NCBI GenBank assembly: GCA_963792915.1
Contig: CAWBYD010000003.1
Coordinates: forward strand, 992,001-1,056,000
Direction of reading: 5' to 3'
From: Solirubrobacter sp963792915
Lineage (GTDB): Bacteria; Actinomycetota; Thermoleophilia; Solirubrobacterales; Solirubrobacteraceae
DNA: 64,000 bases
The notes beneath the pieces were generated by a model. That model saw only the letters and a program-made list of their open reading frames with translations, was not told the origin of the DNA and did not search any database. Position numbers and translations under genes: made by a program. Below are positions 53,716 to 62,828 of this stretch, one piece after another. How positions within the stretch are numbered: position 1 is the stretch's first letter; each line of letters begins with the position of its first letter.

Positions 53716-53801
53716 CCCGCTCTCGGACGCGCCTCCCAACGCTGCCCCGGACCCCTGACCCCGCGCTCCCCTCCCCCCAGCGAGCGGGCGGCTACGTCCG
53801 C

Positions 53802-53996
53802 TCAGCGCTCGGGCGGCTCGACGAGCACCAGCTTCCCCCGATTGAGCATCTGCGCGATCGCGCACGCCTTCTCGATCTGCGCGTACGTGTAGCGGACCGG
53901 GTTATGCAGTGTCTCGATGTGGACGCCAGGAATCTGCATGACGCCTTGATTCCCCAAATCGGCGTTCTCGCAACACGCGTGGCCCACCGATATCAT
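53802..53996 (-). CDS. small hypothetical protein
   Basis: The product is 64 residues from the ATG at 53996 (MISVGHACCENADLGNQGVM), with a helix-rich C-terminus (YTYAQIEKACAIAQMLNRGKLVLVEPPER). A CC pair lies near the N-terminus. It is divergent from tRNA-Gly. The longer open frame to 54128 runs through the tRNA gene and is not translated. I do not recognise it; it could be a small DNA-binding or regulatory protein. Confidence 0.45.
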   Translation of the reverse strand: MISVGHACCENADLGNQGVMQIPGVHIETLHNPVRYTYAQIEKACAIAQMLNRGKLVLVEPPER

Positions 53997-54013
53997 CTCT
54001 CTCGAGTCCGCCC

Positions 54014-54084
54014 GCGGGCGAAGTGTTGTGGTTGCACAGGAGCCTTCCAAGCTCTTAGGGCGGGTTCGATTCCCGTCGCCCGCT
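54014..54084 (+). tRNA. tRNA-Gly (anticodon TCC)
   Basis: The acceptor stem pairs GCGGGCG with CGCCCGC. The anticodon arm GAGC-CTTCCAA-GCTC gives TCC, and the T arm is GGGTTCGATTCCC with discriminator T. Confidence 0.92.
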
Positions 54085-54100
54085 TCGGAGGACGACGTTT

Positions 54101-54174
54101 CGGGGAGTGGCGCAGTCTGGTAGCGCACCCGGCTGGGGGCCGGGCGGCCGCAGGTTCAAATCCTGTCTCCCCGA
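54101..54174 (+). tRNA. tRNA-Pro (anticodon GGG), integration target
   Basis: The acceptor stem pairs CGGGGAG with CTCCCCG. The anticodon arm CCCGG-CTGGGGG-CCGGG gives GGG, with T arm CAGGTTCAAATCCTG and discriminator A. Its last 13 bases recur as the right boundary of the mobile element. Confidence 0.95.
54162..54174 (+). other. attL core (tRNA-Pro 3' end)
   Basis: CCTGTCTCCCCGA forms the 3' end of tRNA-Pro and is repeated exactly at 62885-62897, next to the integrase gene. Integration into a tRNA 3' end that rebuilds the tRNA is the rule for actinomycete integrative elements. Confidence 0.75.
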
Positions 54175-54179
54175 TAGAA

Positions 54180-54209
54180 ACTGCGGAGGACCCGAGGGTC
54201 CTCCGCAGT
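54180..54209 (+). terminator. 13-bp perfect hairpin after tRNA-Pro
   Basis: ACTGCGGAGGACC and GGTCCTCCGCAGT pair around CGAG, six bases past the tRNA. It lies inside the integrative element, so the element supplies the terminator for the tRNA transcript. Confidence 0.8.
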
Positions 54210-54214
54210 CGTCT

Positions 54215-54238
54215 GAAGCCCGCCTTCCGGGCGGCTTC
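54215..54238 (+). terminator. second hairpin after tRNA-Pro
   Basis: GAAGCCCGCC and GGGCGGCTTC pair perfectly around TTCC, just behind the first hairpin. Confidence 0.6.
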
Positions 54239-54239
54239 G

Positions 54240-54690
54240 GAGGCATTCAACGGCGGCTCGGTGACGACTGGTCAAGACGCACCGGATTGGCGCCTTCGGG
54301 CCCGGACCACACACGAACCACACACGCGGGTAGTGCTCGGCTACACACGCGGTCCGTCCCGAAGTTGCCGTCGCGGTGGTCGACATCCGGTCGGCAGGCC
54401 CTGGCCTGCACCCCTTGACCAGCACATCAGCGGACGCGGGCGCGGCTGTCAAGGCGAGGCCGACAGGCCCGAGCGTCAGCTCGCCGCGTAGCGGTCGCCT
54501 AGACCTAGACTGACGCGATCGCCGCAGCTACCTGAGCGAGATCGCTGCCCGGCGCCGTCTCGTTGCCCGGGCGCTTCCCCGTGCACGTGGTCGTGGTGTT
54601 GGCCAGCGAGCACGGCGAGCGAAGCGAGCCGCGCGCAGCCGGCCGCGGCCGAAGGCCGCCTTGATGTCGTAGAGAAGATCCTCACCGGGC
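54240..54690. other. non-coding left end of the integrative element with putative arm sites
   Basis: No credible gene is visible. Three copies of an ACACACG motif occur at 54307-54317, 54318-54328 and 54341-54351, matching two copies near the right core repeat. The last ~45 bases (from about 54648) read as coding in one frame (RLDVVEKILTGQGREIV) and continue beyond the IS insertion. Confidence 0.5.
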
Positions 54691-54705
54691 AGGGTCGCGA
54701 GATCG
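54691..54705. repeat. left target-site duplication of the IS481 element
   Basis: AGGGTCGCGAGATCG is repeated exactly at 56759-56773. A 15-bp duplication lies within the range recorded for IS481-family elements. Confidence 0.75.
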
Positions 54706-56758
54706 TGTCCTGTCTCGGGACGTGCTTGACACTTCGGTCTCAGGAGATGGTTGACGCCGCTGGCCGTGATCGGCTTTCGCGCTTTGGCGCGGGAGGCCGG
54801 GATTGGCGTTGGTGGCGTTGTCGGTCATCGAGCAGCGGTATCGGGCGGTGATGGCGGTGCTGGATGGCGCCGCGGTGACCGAGGTGGCGGCGGAGGTGGG
54901 CGTGTCGCGTCAGTCGGTGCATGCGTGGGTGGCGCGCTATCGCGAGGCGGGCGTGGCGGGGTTGGCGGATCGTTCGTCGCGGCCGCGGTCGAGCCCGAAT
55001 CAGGCCTCGCTCGGAGGTGGAGGCGGCGGTGTGTGAGCTGCGGCGCGCGCATCCGAGGTGGGGTGCGCAGCGGATCGTGCACGAGCTGATGCGCGGCCCC
55101 GGTGCCGCCGGAGCCGATGCCGTCGCGCGCGACGGTGCACCGGATCCTCGTCCGCCACGGGCTCGTAGTCGCGCGCTCGCGGCGCCGGAAGCGCTCGGAC
55201 TACGTGCGCTGGCAGCGGCCGGCGGCGATGGCAGCTCTGGCAGCTGGACATCGTCTGCGGGCCGATGCTCGTCGACGTCGTCGACCGGCGAGCTGCGCGA
55301 GGCGCGGATCGTGACCGGCGTGGATGATCACTCGCGCTATTGCGTGATCGCCGGGTCATCGAGCGCGCGACCGGCCGCGCGATCTGCCTCGCGTTCTCGG
55401 AGGCGCTGGAGCGCTATGGGGCGCCGGAGGAGGTGCTGACCGATAACGGCAAGCAGTTCACCGCCCGCTTCGGCCGCGGCGGCGAGGTGCTCTTCGACAA
55501 GATCTGCCGGCGCAACGCGATCGCGCACCGGCTCACCGCGCCGCGCTCGCCGACCACGACCGGGCAAGATCGAGCGCTTCCACCAGACGCTGCGGCGCGA
55601 GCTGCTCGACGACGCGCGCCCGTTCGGCTCGCTGCTGGCGGCGCAGGCCGCGCTCGATGACTGGGTGCGCGGCTACAACGCCGAGCGGCCGCACCAGGCG
55701 CTCGACGCCACGGCGCCGGTCACGCCCGCCGAGCGCTTCCAGCCGGCGTCGGCCGAGCAGCGCGAGCTGCTGCCGCTGTGGCTCCCCGCGCAGCCTGGCG
55801 TCGGTCCCGGAGCCGGCCAGCACGCCGACCGCCGAGCGCGCCATCGACGCCGGCGCCGGCGAGCCGGTCGCGGGCGGGCCGGTCGAGTTCGATCGCGCTG
55901 GTCCCGCCGTCGGGGAACCTGATGGTCTGCCAGCGCCAGTTCTGGCTCGGCCCCGCCAGGGCCGGGTCAGACCGTGCGCTTCTGGGCCAGCGTCGACGTC
56001 ATCCACCTCACGATCAACGGCGCGCGCGTCAAGAGCCTGCGCTCGCACCTGAGCATCAGCGACCTCGCCAGGCTCGCGGCGCGACGGCGCCGACCCGGCC
56101 GGCCCGCCGCCGCTGCCGCCGGCCGACCCAGACGGGGCGGCGGTCGAGGTCGACCGCGCGGTCAACAACAGCGGCCTCGTCGGCCTCGCCGGCCAGCAGA
56201 TCCTCGCCGCCGAGATCCTCGGCGGCAGGCCCGTGATCGTCCGCGTCGAAGCGCAGACGCTGATGTTCCTGGACCCCGACACGCGCGAACTGCTGCGCGT
56301 CCGGCCCAACCCGCTCACCCGCGACCAAGTCCAGCGCCTGCAGGGCGCGCGCCCCGCCGGCCCGCCGCCACGCCCACCGACCGAACCGATCACCGTTCAG
56401 CGTCGCGTCAGCGCCACCGGCGTGATCGTCGTCTGCCGCCAACGCGTCGCGCTCGGGCGCGTCCACGCCGGCCGCATCGTCCGCGTCCACGTCTCAGAGC
56501 ACACGCTCGCCGTCGAGCTCGACGACGAGACCCGCACGATCCGCCGCACCAGCAACCGGCCGGTCGTCGTCGTCAAGGGCAGCCGCCCACACCAACCGCG
56601 AGCAGGGACAACGTCAACGGAACTCTCTGCCAGCGCCGGGCAGGAGAAGTTATGAGACAGAGATCAACAACAAAGAACCCCAGGACCCCTACGAAACCTA
56701 GGCCGCGCGTCAAGCACGTCCTGCGACTGATCCGTCAAGCAGGTCCTGAGACTCGACA
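54706..56758 (+). mobile_element. IS481-family insertion sequence with doubled terminal motifs
   Basis: The ends are TGTCCTGTCTCGGGACGTGC and, inverted, TGTCGAGTCTCAGGACCTGC, matching at about 20 of 25 bases. Each end carries the motif twice with a 25-bp period (54711-54731 and 54736-54756; 56708-56728 and 56733-56753). The body is one transposase gene in several frames. The 15-bp flanking duplication marks it as a single intact insertion. Confidence 0.8.
54803..56655 (+). pseudogene. IS481-family transposase, frameshifted
   Basis: The N-terminal HTH (YRAVMAVLDGAAVTEVAAEVGVSRQSVHAWVARYREAGVAGLADRSSRP) leads into a DDE integrase core spread over several frames. Landmarks are VEAAVCELRRAHPRWGAQRI, the first catalytic Asp in QLDIVCGPM, VTGVDDHSRYCVI, the second Asp in VLTDNGKQF and the Glu in KIERFHQTLRREL. 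YNAERPHQALD closes the core. A ~300-residue C-terminal extension (GLVGLAGQQILAAEILGGRPVIVRV) ends at the TGA of 56653-56655. At least six frame changes are needed, so no functional product is encoded as written. Confidence 0.85.
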
Positions 56759-56773
56759 AGGGTCGCGAGATCG
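56759..56773. repeat. right target-site duplication of the IS481 element
   Basis: Exact copy of 54691-54705. Removing the IS and one copy joins LDVVEKILTGQGREIV to DKHHSGDVVIAAPF in one frame. Confidence 0.75.
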
Positions 56774-56994
56774 TCGACAAACACCACTCTGGCGACGTCG
56801 TCATCGCTGCTCCCTTTGCCTCGAAGCGCGAGTTGGACGGCGAGATGGCGCTTAGGTTCGACGTCTACTGTCGCCAGAAGGGATGGCTGGACCCGATGGG
56901 CTTCCTCGATCGGCGCGAGACCGACGTGGACGACGCGTGGGCACACCGCAGCGGTGCGCGGCTCGTTCTCTGCGCTGCTCGGCGACGAGGATGA
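56759..56994 (+). pseudogene. 3' part of a gene interrupted by IS481
   Basis: From the duplication onward one frame reads REIVDKHHSGDVVIAAPF, then RELDGEMALRFDVYCRQKGWLDPMGFLDRRETDVDDAWAH, ending at a TGA (56992). Its missing 5' end is left of the IS. A second frame continues plausibly from about 56960 (SALLGDEDDLDGRDALNQRVAAAG), so one more indel may be present. I do not recognise the family. Confidence 0.5.
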
Positions 56995-57042
56995 CCTGGA
57001 CGGCCGCGACGCGCTGAACCAGCGCGTCGCGGCCGCCGGCGA

Positions 57043-58629
57043 TCACGGTGTCGTGGTCGACAGCGTGACGGTCAGCGTCTTGTTGTAGGTACCGGTGCGC
57101 AGTGCGTCGGTCGCCTTGATCAGCTGGCTGAAGTTGAGCGTGACCAGGTCGTTGGATACCGGGCCGTTCCACGTCAGCAGGGTCAGTGGCGAGGCCGAGG
57201 AGCCGACGTTGGCGTACGTCGTGCCGGTGTTGGCGGCGTTGCGGGCCCGGGTCTGGAGCGGCTCGGGCAGTGAGAAGGCGCCGTTGACCAGGTGGCCGTT
57301 GGCGACTGAACTCGGGTCGGCGATGCTCAGCGTCGCGTCGCCGGCGGTGCTGATGACGCTGGCGGTCGTCGAGGACTCGTAGGTCTGCGTCGCGCCGGGC
57401 GTGAACGGGCCGAAGGTCGCGGGAGTCCCGAGCGTGAGCGCGAGCGTCGCCGGGACGGTGCCGGAGAGGCTGTCGTCGGCACTGGTGGCGTCGGTCGCGA
57501 AGCTCAGGACCGTGGTGGTCTTGTACGTCTCCCCGGGGCGCAGGACCGTCGAGGGGAAGTCCGGGTGGTTGGGCGAATCCGGGAAGTGCTGGGTCTCGAG
57601 CGCCACCCCGTTGCCGTTGTTCGAGTAGAACTGGATCCCCGGCTGATCGGTGGAGACCGTCAGTACGCGGCCGCTGGCCGGATCGTGCAGCGTGGCTGCC
57701 TCGACCAGGCTGGTGCTATCGCCGGGAAGCCGGTTGAGCACCCAGTTGTGGTCGTAGCCGCGAGCGATGAGGAGCTGCTGGAAGTTCTCGCCGATCCGCT
57801 CGCCGATCGAGTGGAAGTCGCGGAAGTCCATCGGAGTGCCGGCCACCGGGTCAAGCGCGCCGGTCGGGATCGAGGTACTGTCGATCGGTGTGTAGCGGTC
57901 GGCGTTGAGCTTGAGCTGGTGATTGTAGATCGTCCCGGACCCTGCGCCGCCGAGGTTCCAGTAGGAGTGGTTGGTGAGGTTGAGAACGGTCGGCGCGTCG
58001 GTCGTCGCCGAGTAGTCGATCCGCAGGTTGTCGCGGGCGTCCAGCGAGTACACGACGGTGACGGGCACCGTGCCCGGGAAGCCCGTCGAGCAGGCCGGCA
58101 CGCTGGTTCGACCGGGCGTGCACCCCTCGCCGGCGGGCGAAGTGTACGTCAGCTTGACGCCGACCGAATCCGGCGTCTGGACCGGCGTGGCTGCCCAGAC
58201 CTTGCCGTTGAAGCCGCTGAAGCCGCCGTGGAGGGTGTTCGGGTTGTTGTTGATGTCCAGCGAGTACTGCGTGTTGTCCAGCGTGAAGCGGCCCTTGGCG
58301 ATCCGGTTGCCGTAGCGTCCGATGATCGCGCCCCGGTAATCGCCGTTCCTCGTGTAGCTGGCGATATTGGCAAAGTTGAGCGCGACGTTGGCCTCCTGCC
58401 CGCGCCGGTCGGGCACGTTGACGGCCTGCACGATCCCGCCGTAGGTGAGGATCGAGACCGACATGTCGTGGTTGGCGAGCGTGTAGCGGTCGACCGGCTG
58501 GCTGCCGACCGAGCCGAAGCTCGACTTGGTGATCGACAACTCTTCCGCCCCCGGATCTCTGGCCGCCGCAGGCGCAGCCATCACCCCTGTGAGCAGCAGG
58601 ACGGCTACGCCGCAACTCAGTGCACGCAT
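57043..58629 (-). CDS. secreted aldose 1-epimerase (GalM family) with C-terminal STTTP module
   Basis: The 528-residue product has a signal peptide (LSCGVAVLLLTGVMAAPAAA) and a galactose-mutarotase domain (~30-385). Landmarks are TYGGIVQAVNVPDR, RYGNRIAKGRF, NTLHGG, the catalytic His in LNLTNHSYWNLGG, and the catalytic Glu in GVALETQHFPDSPNHPDFPS. The last ~130 residues (GTVPATLALTLGTPATFGPFTPG and on, ending LTVTLSTTTP) are closely related to the C-terminus of the dehydrogenase at 1-3408. It interconverts alpha and beta anomers outside the cell. It lies inside the integrative element as cargo, and codon use looks like the chromosome. Confidence 0.9.
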   Translation of the reverse strand: MRALSCGVAVLLLTGVMAAPAAARDPGAEELSITKSSFGSVGSQPVDRYTLANHDMSVSILTYGGIVQAVNVPDRRGQEANVALNFANIASYTRNGDYRGAIIGRYGNRIAKGRFTLDNTQYSLDINNNPNTLHGGFSGFNGKVWAATPVQTPDSVGVKLTYTSPAGEGCTPGRTSVPACSTGFPGTVPVTVVYSLDARDNLRIDYSATTDAPTVLNLTNHSYWNLGGAGSGTIYNHQLKLNADRYTPIDSTSIPTGALDPVAGTPMDFRDFHSIGERIGENFQQLLIARGYDHNWVLNRLPGDSTSLVEAATLHDPASGRVLTVSTDQPGIQFYSNNGNGVALETQHFPDSPNHPDFPSTVLRPGETYKTTTVLSFATDATSADDSLSGTVPATLALTLGTPATFGPFTPGATQTYESSTTASVISTAGDATLSIADPSSVANGHLVNGAFSLPEPLQTRARNAANTGTTYANVGSSASPLTLLTWNGPVSNDLVTLNFSQLIKATDALRTGTYNKTLTVTLSTTTP

Positions 58630-58689
58630 GATTTCTCCTCTCGCCCAACTAAACCGAGCTGGAAGGGTTAGTGCTCACACGCACCGCTG

Positions 58690-59064
58690 TCAAGGCCCAC
58701 GGATGTGGTGGTGACCCGTCGCTAAGGGCTCGCCGTAGAGCACGGTGGCGCAGCATGAGGGCGGAAGCCGTCGGGGCAGGTCTCGGTGACGACCCGCTTC
58801 GTCCCCACCGAGACCGCGGCCTCGGTGTGCGCCGGAAACGACACGTAGCGCCGGTCGCCACCCTCGAGGTCGACGCGCCAGAGTCGCCACGGTCCGCCGT
58901 GCTCGCCACCGAACTGCGTCACCTAGGCGCGGGTCGTCAACAGCGGCGTCGCGCAGGCGTGGCGAAGCTCGTAGAGATCGACCTCGTCGCGGCCGGGCCT
59001 TGCCCAGCAGCCAGCGGAACCCTTCGCGCTCTGCGTCCTCATCGACGCCGTAGGGGTTGATCAC
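58690..59064 (-). pseudogene. hypothetical protein, frameshifted
   Basis: The start MINPYGVDEDAEREGFRWLLGK overlaps the end of the gene before it on this strand. The sense continuation then changes frame to VTQFGGEHGGPWRLWRVDLEGGDRRYVSFPAHTEAAVSVGTKRVVTETCPDGF, preceded by an in-frame TAG at about 58922-58924. At least one indel is needed. No family is recognised. Its overlap with the upstream gene suggests a small element operon. Confidence 0.45.
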
Positions 59065-59675
59065 AAACCGATCCGTCTCCCACTCTCCGTGGTGAGCTGG
59101 CCGTCAGCCCGCGGACCAGCGCTGCGAGGTCGCCGAGCGCGGCCTCCGCGTCAGCGCGGCGGATCACCAGCCGCTGGCTGTCCTTCAGCGGGCTGTTCGG
59201 GACCTGTGTAAGGAAGCACTCATCGACGATCCCGTCGCCGTGGGTGAGCACGTGCCGGACGCGAACGCGACCTGAGATCCTGCCAGCGGCCCTGGCCGGC
59301 GATCGCGATCAAGTCGACGCCCGCGTGCTCTGAGAACAGCGCAGCGGTGTGGTCGAGGCGCTGGAAGACGTTGCCGCTGTCGGAGGTCAGCTCTTCGGCG
59401 TTGGACACGCGCTCGCGAAACTGCTGACGCGCGAAGCTCTCGAACACGCTGACCACCGACTTGAGCACGTCGACCGCGAGGCGCTCGAACACGCCGCCCG
59501 CCCGCAGGGCTCTCGCGCTCGTCCTCTTCGATCCGGTCTTCCGCTGCCAGCATGTCCCGTGAGGCTGGATCAGTTCCAGCACGATGTCGGTCGTTGGCCG
59601 CAGCCCACACACCGGGCAGAACGTCGCCGCGCTGTAGACGGTGTGCCGGTTCGCATACGACGAGCAGGTGATCAC
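59039..59675 (-). pseudogene. zinc-ribbon, HEPN-like hypothetical protein, frameshifted
   Basis: The N-terminus has a CPVC zinc-ribbon half (TFCPVCGLRPTTDIVLELIQPHGTCW). A helical middle part follows (GGVFERLAVDVLKSVVSVFESFARQQFRERV), then, after a frame change near 59260, RHVLTHGDGIVDECFLTQVPNS, which looks like the RX4-6H-type end of HEPN-fold proteins. Such proteins may be RNases or structural partners in defence and transposon contexts. Function is not assigned. It ends in the frame that overlaps the gene at 58690-59064. Confidence 0.5.
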
Positions 59676-59866
59676 GCGCCGGTCCGGTCCTCGACAGTCT
59701 CGGGCAACGCGCGGATCGGCGGCGGCGTGCCCGGCGTCTAGGTGATGGTCACCGTCGAGTTGCGTGACCGCGGCCGGCTGGACCGCCCGAAGGTGTTCCC
59801 GAGGATGTCGCCGAGCAGGTCGTGGGCGTACTGTTCGGCGAGGCCTTCCAGGACGGTAGGCGTGTG

Positions 59867-61345
59867 ATGGCTTCGGCGTCTGAGTCGTCGCCAGCGCCGA
59901 GCGGCGTGACCGAGATCACGCCCGATCTCGTCGCGGAGCTGGTTGAACGCGCGACAGGCGCCGATTTCGTGCAGCTCGAACGGCAGCTGAAGTCGACCGG
60001 CTACTGCGCGCGACCCGTGCGACTGAAGGGCCACACCGACGTCTGTGGGGAGGACGGGCGCTGGCGCTCTGCGTGGTCGACGGCCGCCGAGCCTGACGGC
60101 GTGCTTAGGAAGGCGTGCGGGAACCGGCGCGAAGCGATCTGCCCGGCGTGCGCGGAGCGCTATCGGCAGGACGCCTATCACCTGATCGCCGCTGGGCTGC
60201 GCGGGGGCAAGGGCGTGCCGGACACCGTCAGCGCGCATCCGATCGTCTTCGCGACGCTGACGGCGCCCAGCTTCGGCGCCGTCCACACCCGTGCGCTGGG
60301 CGCGGACGGTCAAGCGAAGCGCTGCCGGCCACGGCGCGACGCGCCCGTCTGCCCGCACGGTGTGTCCTTGAGCTGCAACACGGTCCATGATGAGGGCGAG
60401 GAGTGCCTCGGCGCGGCGCTGTGTCGCGAGTGTTTCGAGTACGACGGCGCGTTGCTGTGGAACAGCCTGCTCGGCGAGCTCTGGCGCCGCACGACGATCT
60501 ACCTTCCGCGCCAGCTCGCGCGACGGCTGGGGATCACCCAGAAGCGTCTCAATCAGCTCGTGCGCGCCGCCTACGTCAAGGTCGCCGAGTACCAACAGCG
60601 CGGCCTGGTGCACGTGCACGTCGTGATCCGCCTCGACGAGGCGATGCCGAAGTACCGGGGCGACGTCGTTCGCGCGCCCGACCGCCGCTTCACCGTCGAG
60701 CTGCTCGAGCACGCGCTTAGGGATGCGGCGGCCGCGGTGACCGTGCCCGTTCCGGCCGAGGCCGGCGGTGGCTTCGCTCGCTGGGGCGCGCAGCTTGACG
60801 TCCAGCACATCGACGCAAACGAAGCGGGACGCTGCGCCGGCTACCTCGCCAAGTACGCCACCAAGGCGACCGAGCAGGCCGGCGGCCTCCTGCGCCGCGT
60901 GACCGAGCAAGAGGTCGACGAGCTCGCCGTGCGACCGCACGTGCGCGAGTACCTCCGGCACGCGTTCGCGCTGGACGCCCAGGTCGCCGACCGCAAGCTC
61001 GCGCGCAACGCGCACGCCTTCGGCTACCGCGGTCGCTGCGTGACCAAGTCGCGGCGCTACTCGACGACGTTCAAGCAGTTGCGCGCCGACCGCGAGGCCT
61101 TCGTGCATGCGCAGATCCTGGCTCGCTCGCGCGACACGGCGCAGCTCGCGATCGCCGCGGCCGCGTCCGACCTGCGCCGCGGTGTCTACGAGTTCCACGG
61201 CCAGGGCCACTTCACAGCCCTTCAAGGCCTCCTGGCCGAGAACGGGCGGGCGCGAGAGCGTGAGATGCGCAGAATCGCCCGCGAAGAGCTGTGCGACCAA
61301 CCACCCACCCGAAGGGAGCACCCATGCCACATCCCGCAGCGATGA
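59867..61345 (+). CDS. RepSA-like rolling-circle replication initiator
   Basis: The product is 492 residues from the ATG at 59867 (MASASESSPAPSGVTEI). A Cys-rich N-terminal region (ACGNRREAICPACAERYRQDAYHL, CPHGVSLSCN, CRECFEYDGALLWN) precedes a HUH motif (LVHVHVVIRLDEAMP). A YLAKYATKATEQ block holds the catalytic Tyr candidate. This layout is that of pSAM2 RepSA, which nicks the replication origin of excised AICEs. It is intact, unlike its neighbours. The SD is weak. The antisense strand is also open for 530 codons, which is a GC-bias artefact. Confidence 0.85.
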   Translation: MASASESSPAPSGVTEITPDLVAELVERATGADFVQLERQLKSTGYCARPVRLKGHTDVCGEDGRWRSAWSTAAEPDGVLRKACGNRREAICPACAERYRQDAYHLIAAGLRGGKGVPDTVSAHPIVFATLTAPSFGAVHTRALGADGQAKRCRPRRDAPVCPHGVSLSCNTVHDEGEECLGAALCRECFEYDGALLWNSLLGELWRRTTIYLPRQLARRLGITQKRLNQLVRAAYVKVAEYQQRGLVHVHVVIRLDEAMPKYRGDVVRAPDRRFTVELLEHALRDAAAAVTVPVPAEAGGGFARWGAQLDVQHIDANEAGRCAGYLAKYATKATEQAGGLLRRVTEQEVDELAVRPHVREYLRHAFALDAQVADRKLARNAHAFGYRGRCVTKSRRYSTTFKQLRADREAFVHAQILARSRDTAQLAIAAAASDLRRGVYEFHGQGHFTALQGLLAENGRAREREMRRIAREELCDQPPTRREHPCHIPQR

Positions 61346-61500
61346 CCGCTGCCGCCACGGGTCGAGTTCGAGCCATTGCTGACCGCCCGGGAGCCGCCGA
61401 GCGACTCCGCATCACCCGTGCACTCTGCTGCGCTATTTCGACGAGGGCGTGCTGTCGGGCCGGCGACTGCGCGTCGGTTCGAGGCGGAGCAGGGGAGTGA
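61324..61500 (+). pseudogene. damaged HTH (excisionase-like) gene
   Basis: Pieces of a MerR/excisionase-type HTH lie in three frames: ERLRITRA (~61400), LLRYFDEGVLSGRRLRVGS (61428-61485) and RRFEAEQGSDRS (~61475). The usual order in such proteins would be a helix, RYFDEGVLPGRR and a DNA-contact arm. An ATG at 61324 follows a GGAG-like SD. Several indels are needed. Confidence 0.4.
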
Positions 61501-61505
61501 TCGGA

Positions 61506-61721
61506 GTGCGAGCCGAGTTGGACAGACAGGTGCCGCGCAGTGGCATCGAGCCCGAGCGCTACGTCAGTCGCGAGGAGCTGGCGCGGATCATGGGTGTGAG
61601 CGTGACGACCGTCGATCGTCTCGTGCGCGCTGGCATGCCGTCCGAGACCTGGGGGCTCCGCGCTCGTCGATTCATGCCGAGCCGGGCGGTCGCCTGGGCG
61701 CGTGGGAGGGCAGAGGAATGA
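61506..61721 (+). CDS. excisionase-like HTH protein
   Basis: The 71-residue product from the GTG at 61506 contains a winged HTH of the helix_turn_helix_17/MerR type (RYVSREELARIMGVSVTTVDRLVRAGMPSETWG, then ARRFMPSRAVAWARG). Such small proteins direct excision and often act as Xis. The stop overlaps the integrase ATG (ATGA), the normal xis-int coupling of AICEs. Confidence 0.78.
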   Translation: MRAELDRQVPRSGIEPERYVSREELARIMGVSVTTVDRLVRAGMPSETWGLRARRFMPSRAVAWARGRAEE

Positions 61722-62818
61722 GTATCCAGAAGTTGCCGAGCGGGCGGTACCGCGCGCAGGCCTACGACGCGTCGACGGGCAAGCTGCTCAGCGTGAGCAA
61801 GGTGCTCGGCGGGCCGGGGACCTTCCGCACGAGGACCGAGGCCAAGGCTGCCCGCGAGGAGGCCCGCACGCGTCTCCGGCGTGGCATGAGCGGTGTCACT
61901 GTGGCCGAGTTCCAGCGGCGGTGGACGACCGACCCCTGTTTGCGCGACCCAAGGAGTCGACCAACATCCACAACTGCGAGCGCACAGGCGCATTCGTGCA
62001 GCGCTATGGCTCGCTGGCGCTCGATCACGTCAGCGATGCGGTCGTGGCGGAGTGGCTGGCCGGCGGCAAGCGCAACGGGACGGTGCCCGCGCTGCGCGCG
62101 ATGTTCAACGACGCGATGAGCGCGAAGGCGGGCCGGCTGCTCGAGCGCAACCCGTTCGCCGGGCTCGGGCTCAAGCGCACGAAGGGCAACCGCGATCGCA
62201 AGCCGCCGACGCAGGAGGGCATGGAGCGCCTTGTGGCGCTCGCGCGCGAACTCACGCCGCCGAGCTTTGCCGCGTACCTGGAGTTCGCGATGGTCGAGGG
62301 TCCTCGGCCGAGTGAGCTCGACGCGCTCCGCTGGGAACGCATCCGCTGGGAGGAGGGCGAGGTCGACGTCGTCGAGCAGTGGAACGCGAAGACGCGGACC
62401 TTCACCGAGCCGAAGTACGGCCCGTACACGATCGCGGTCGTCGCTCGCGGCCGGGACGTCGTGATGCGGATGAAGCGCGACGACGCGCGCAGCCCGTTCG
62501 TGTTCACGACGCTGCGGGGGACGCACTACACGCCGACGAGCCGCATCCATCACTGGAACCGCGTGTGCGCCGCGGCGGGACTCGGCAACACGAGCCTCTA
62601 CCTCGCGACGCGCCACTACTGGGGCTGGTACGCCCTCAACGTCCTAGCTGGAGCCGCACGTCATCGCGGAGCAGCTCGGGCACAAGGACGGCGGCAAGCT
62701 CGTGGTGCAGCTCTACGGGCACCCGGACAAGGCGCGCGCCCGGCGCAAGATCCGGGAGGCGCACGACCGCGTTGGCGCCGCCGCGCCGCTCCGGCTGATC
62801 CGCGGGGACGGGCGATGA
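61718..62818 (+). pseudogene. int: tyrosine integrase of the AICE, two frameshifts
   Basis: The N-terminal arm-binding domain (SIQKLPSGRYRAQAYDASTGKLLSVSKVL) begins at 61718. The frame changes near 61935 (WTTDP to LFARPKESTN) and again near 62648 (NVL to LEPHVIAEQL). The catalytic core keeps Arg in GPRPSELDALRW, the Arg-His in ATRHYWGWY, His in LGHKDGG and the nucleophile Tyr in QLYGHPD. Without the two indels it would be a normal ~366-residue integrase. It sits 66 bases from the right core repeat. Confidence 0.85.
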
Positions 62819-62828
62819 CTGCGTCGCG

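Noticed and set aside
53997..54128. Upstream extension of the small gene at 53802
   Set aside because: It runs through tRNA-Gly and into tRNA-Pro.
56816..57088. A 90-codon plus-strand frame overlapping the aldose-epimerase 3' end
   Set aside because: Its last third is antisense to the conserved C-terminal module; only the part near 56960-57040 might belong to the interrupted gene.
59738..61330. A 530-codon open frame antisense to the repSA-like gene
   Set aside because: The sense strand has HUH and Tyr motifs; the antisense has no domain character.
61376..62119. A 247-codon frame covering xis and the start of int
   Set aside because: It crosses the xis-like gene in a different frame; only the part from 61718 is integrase sequence.
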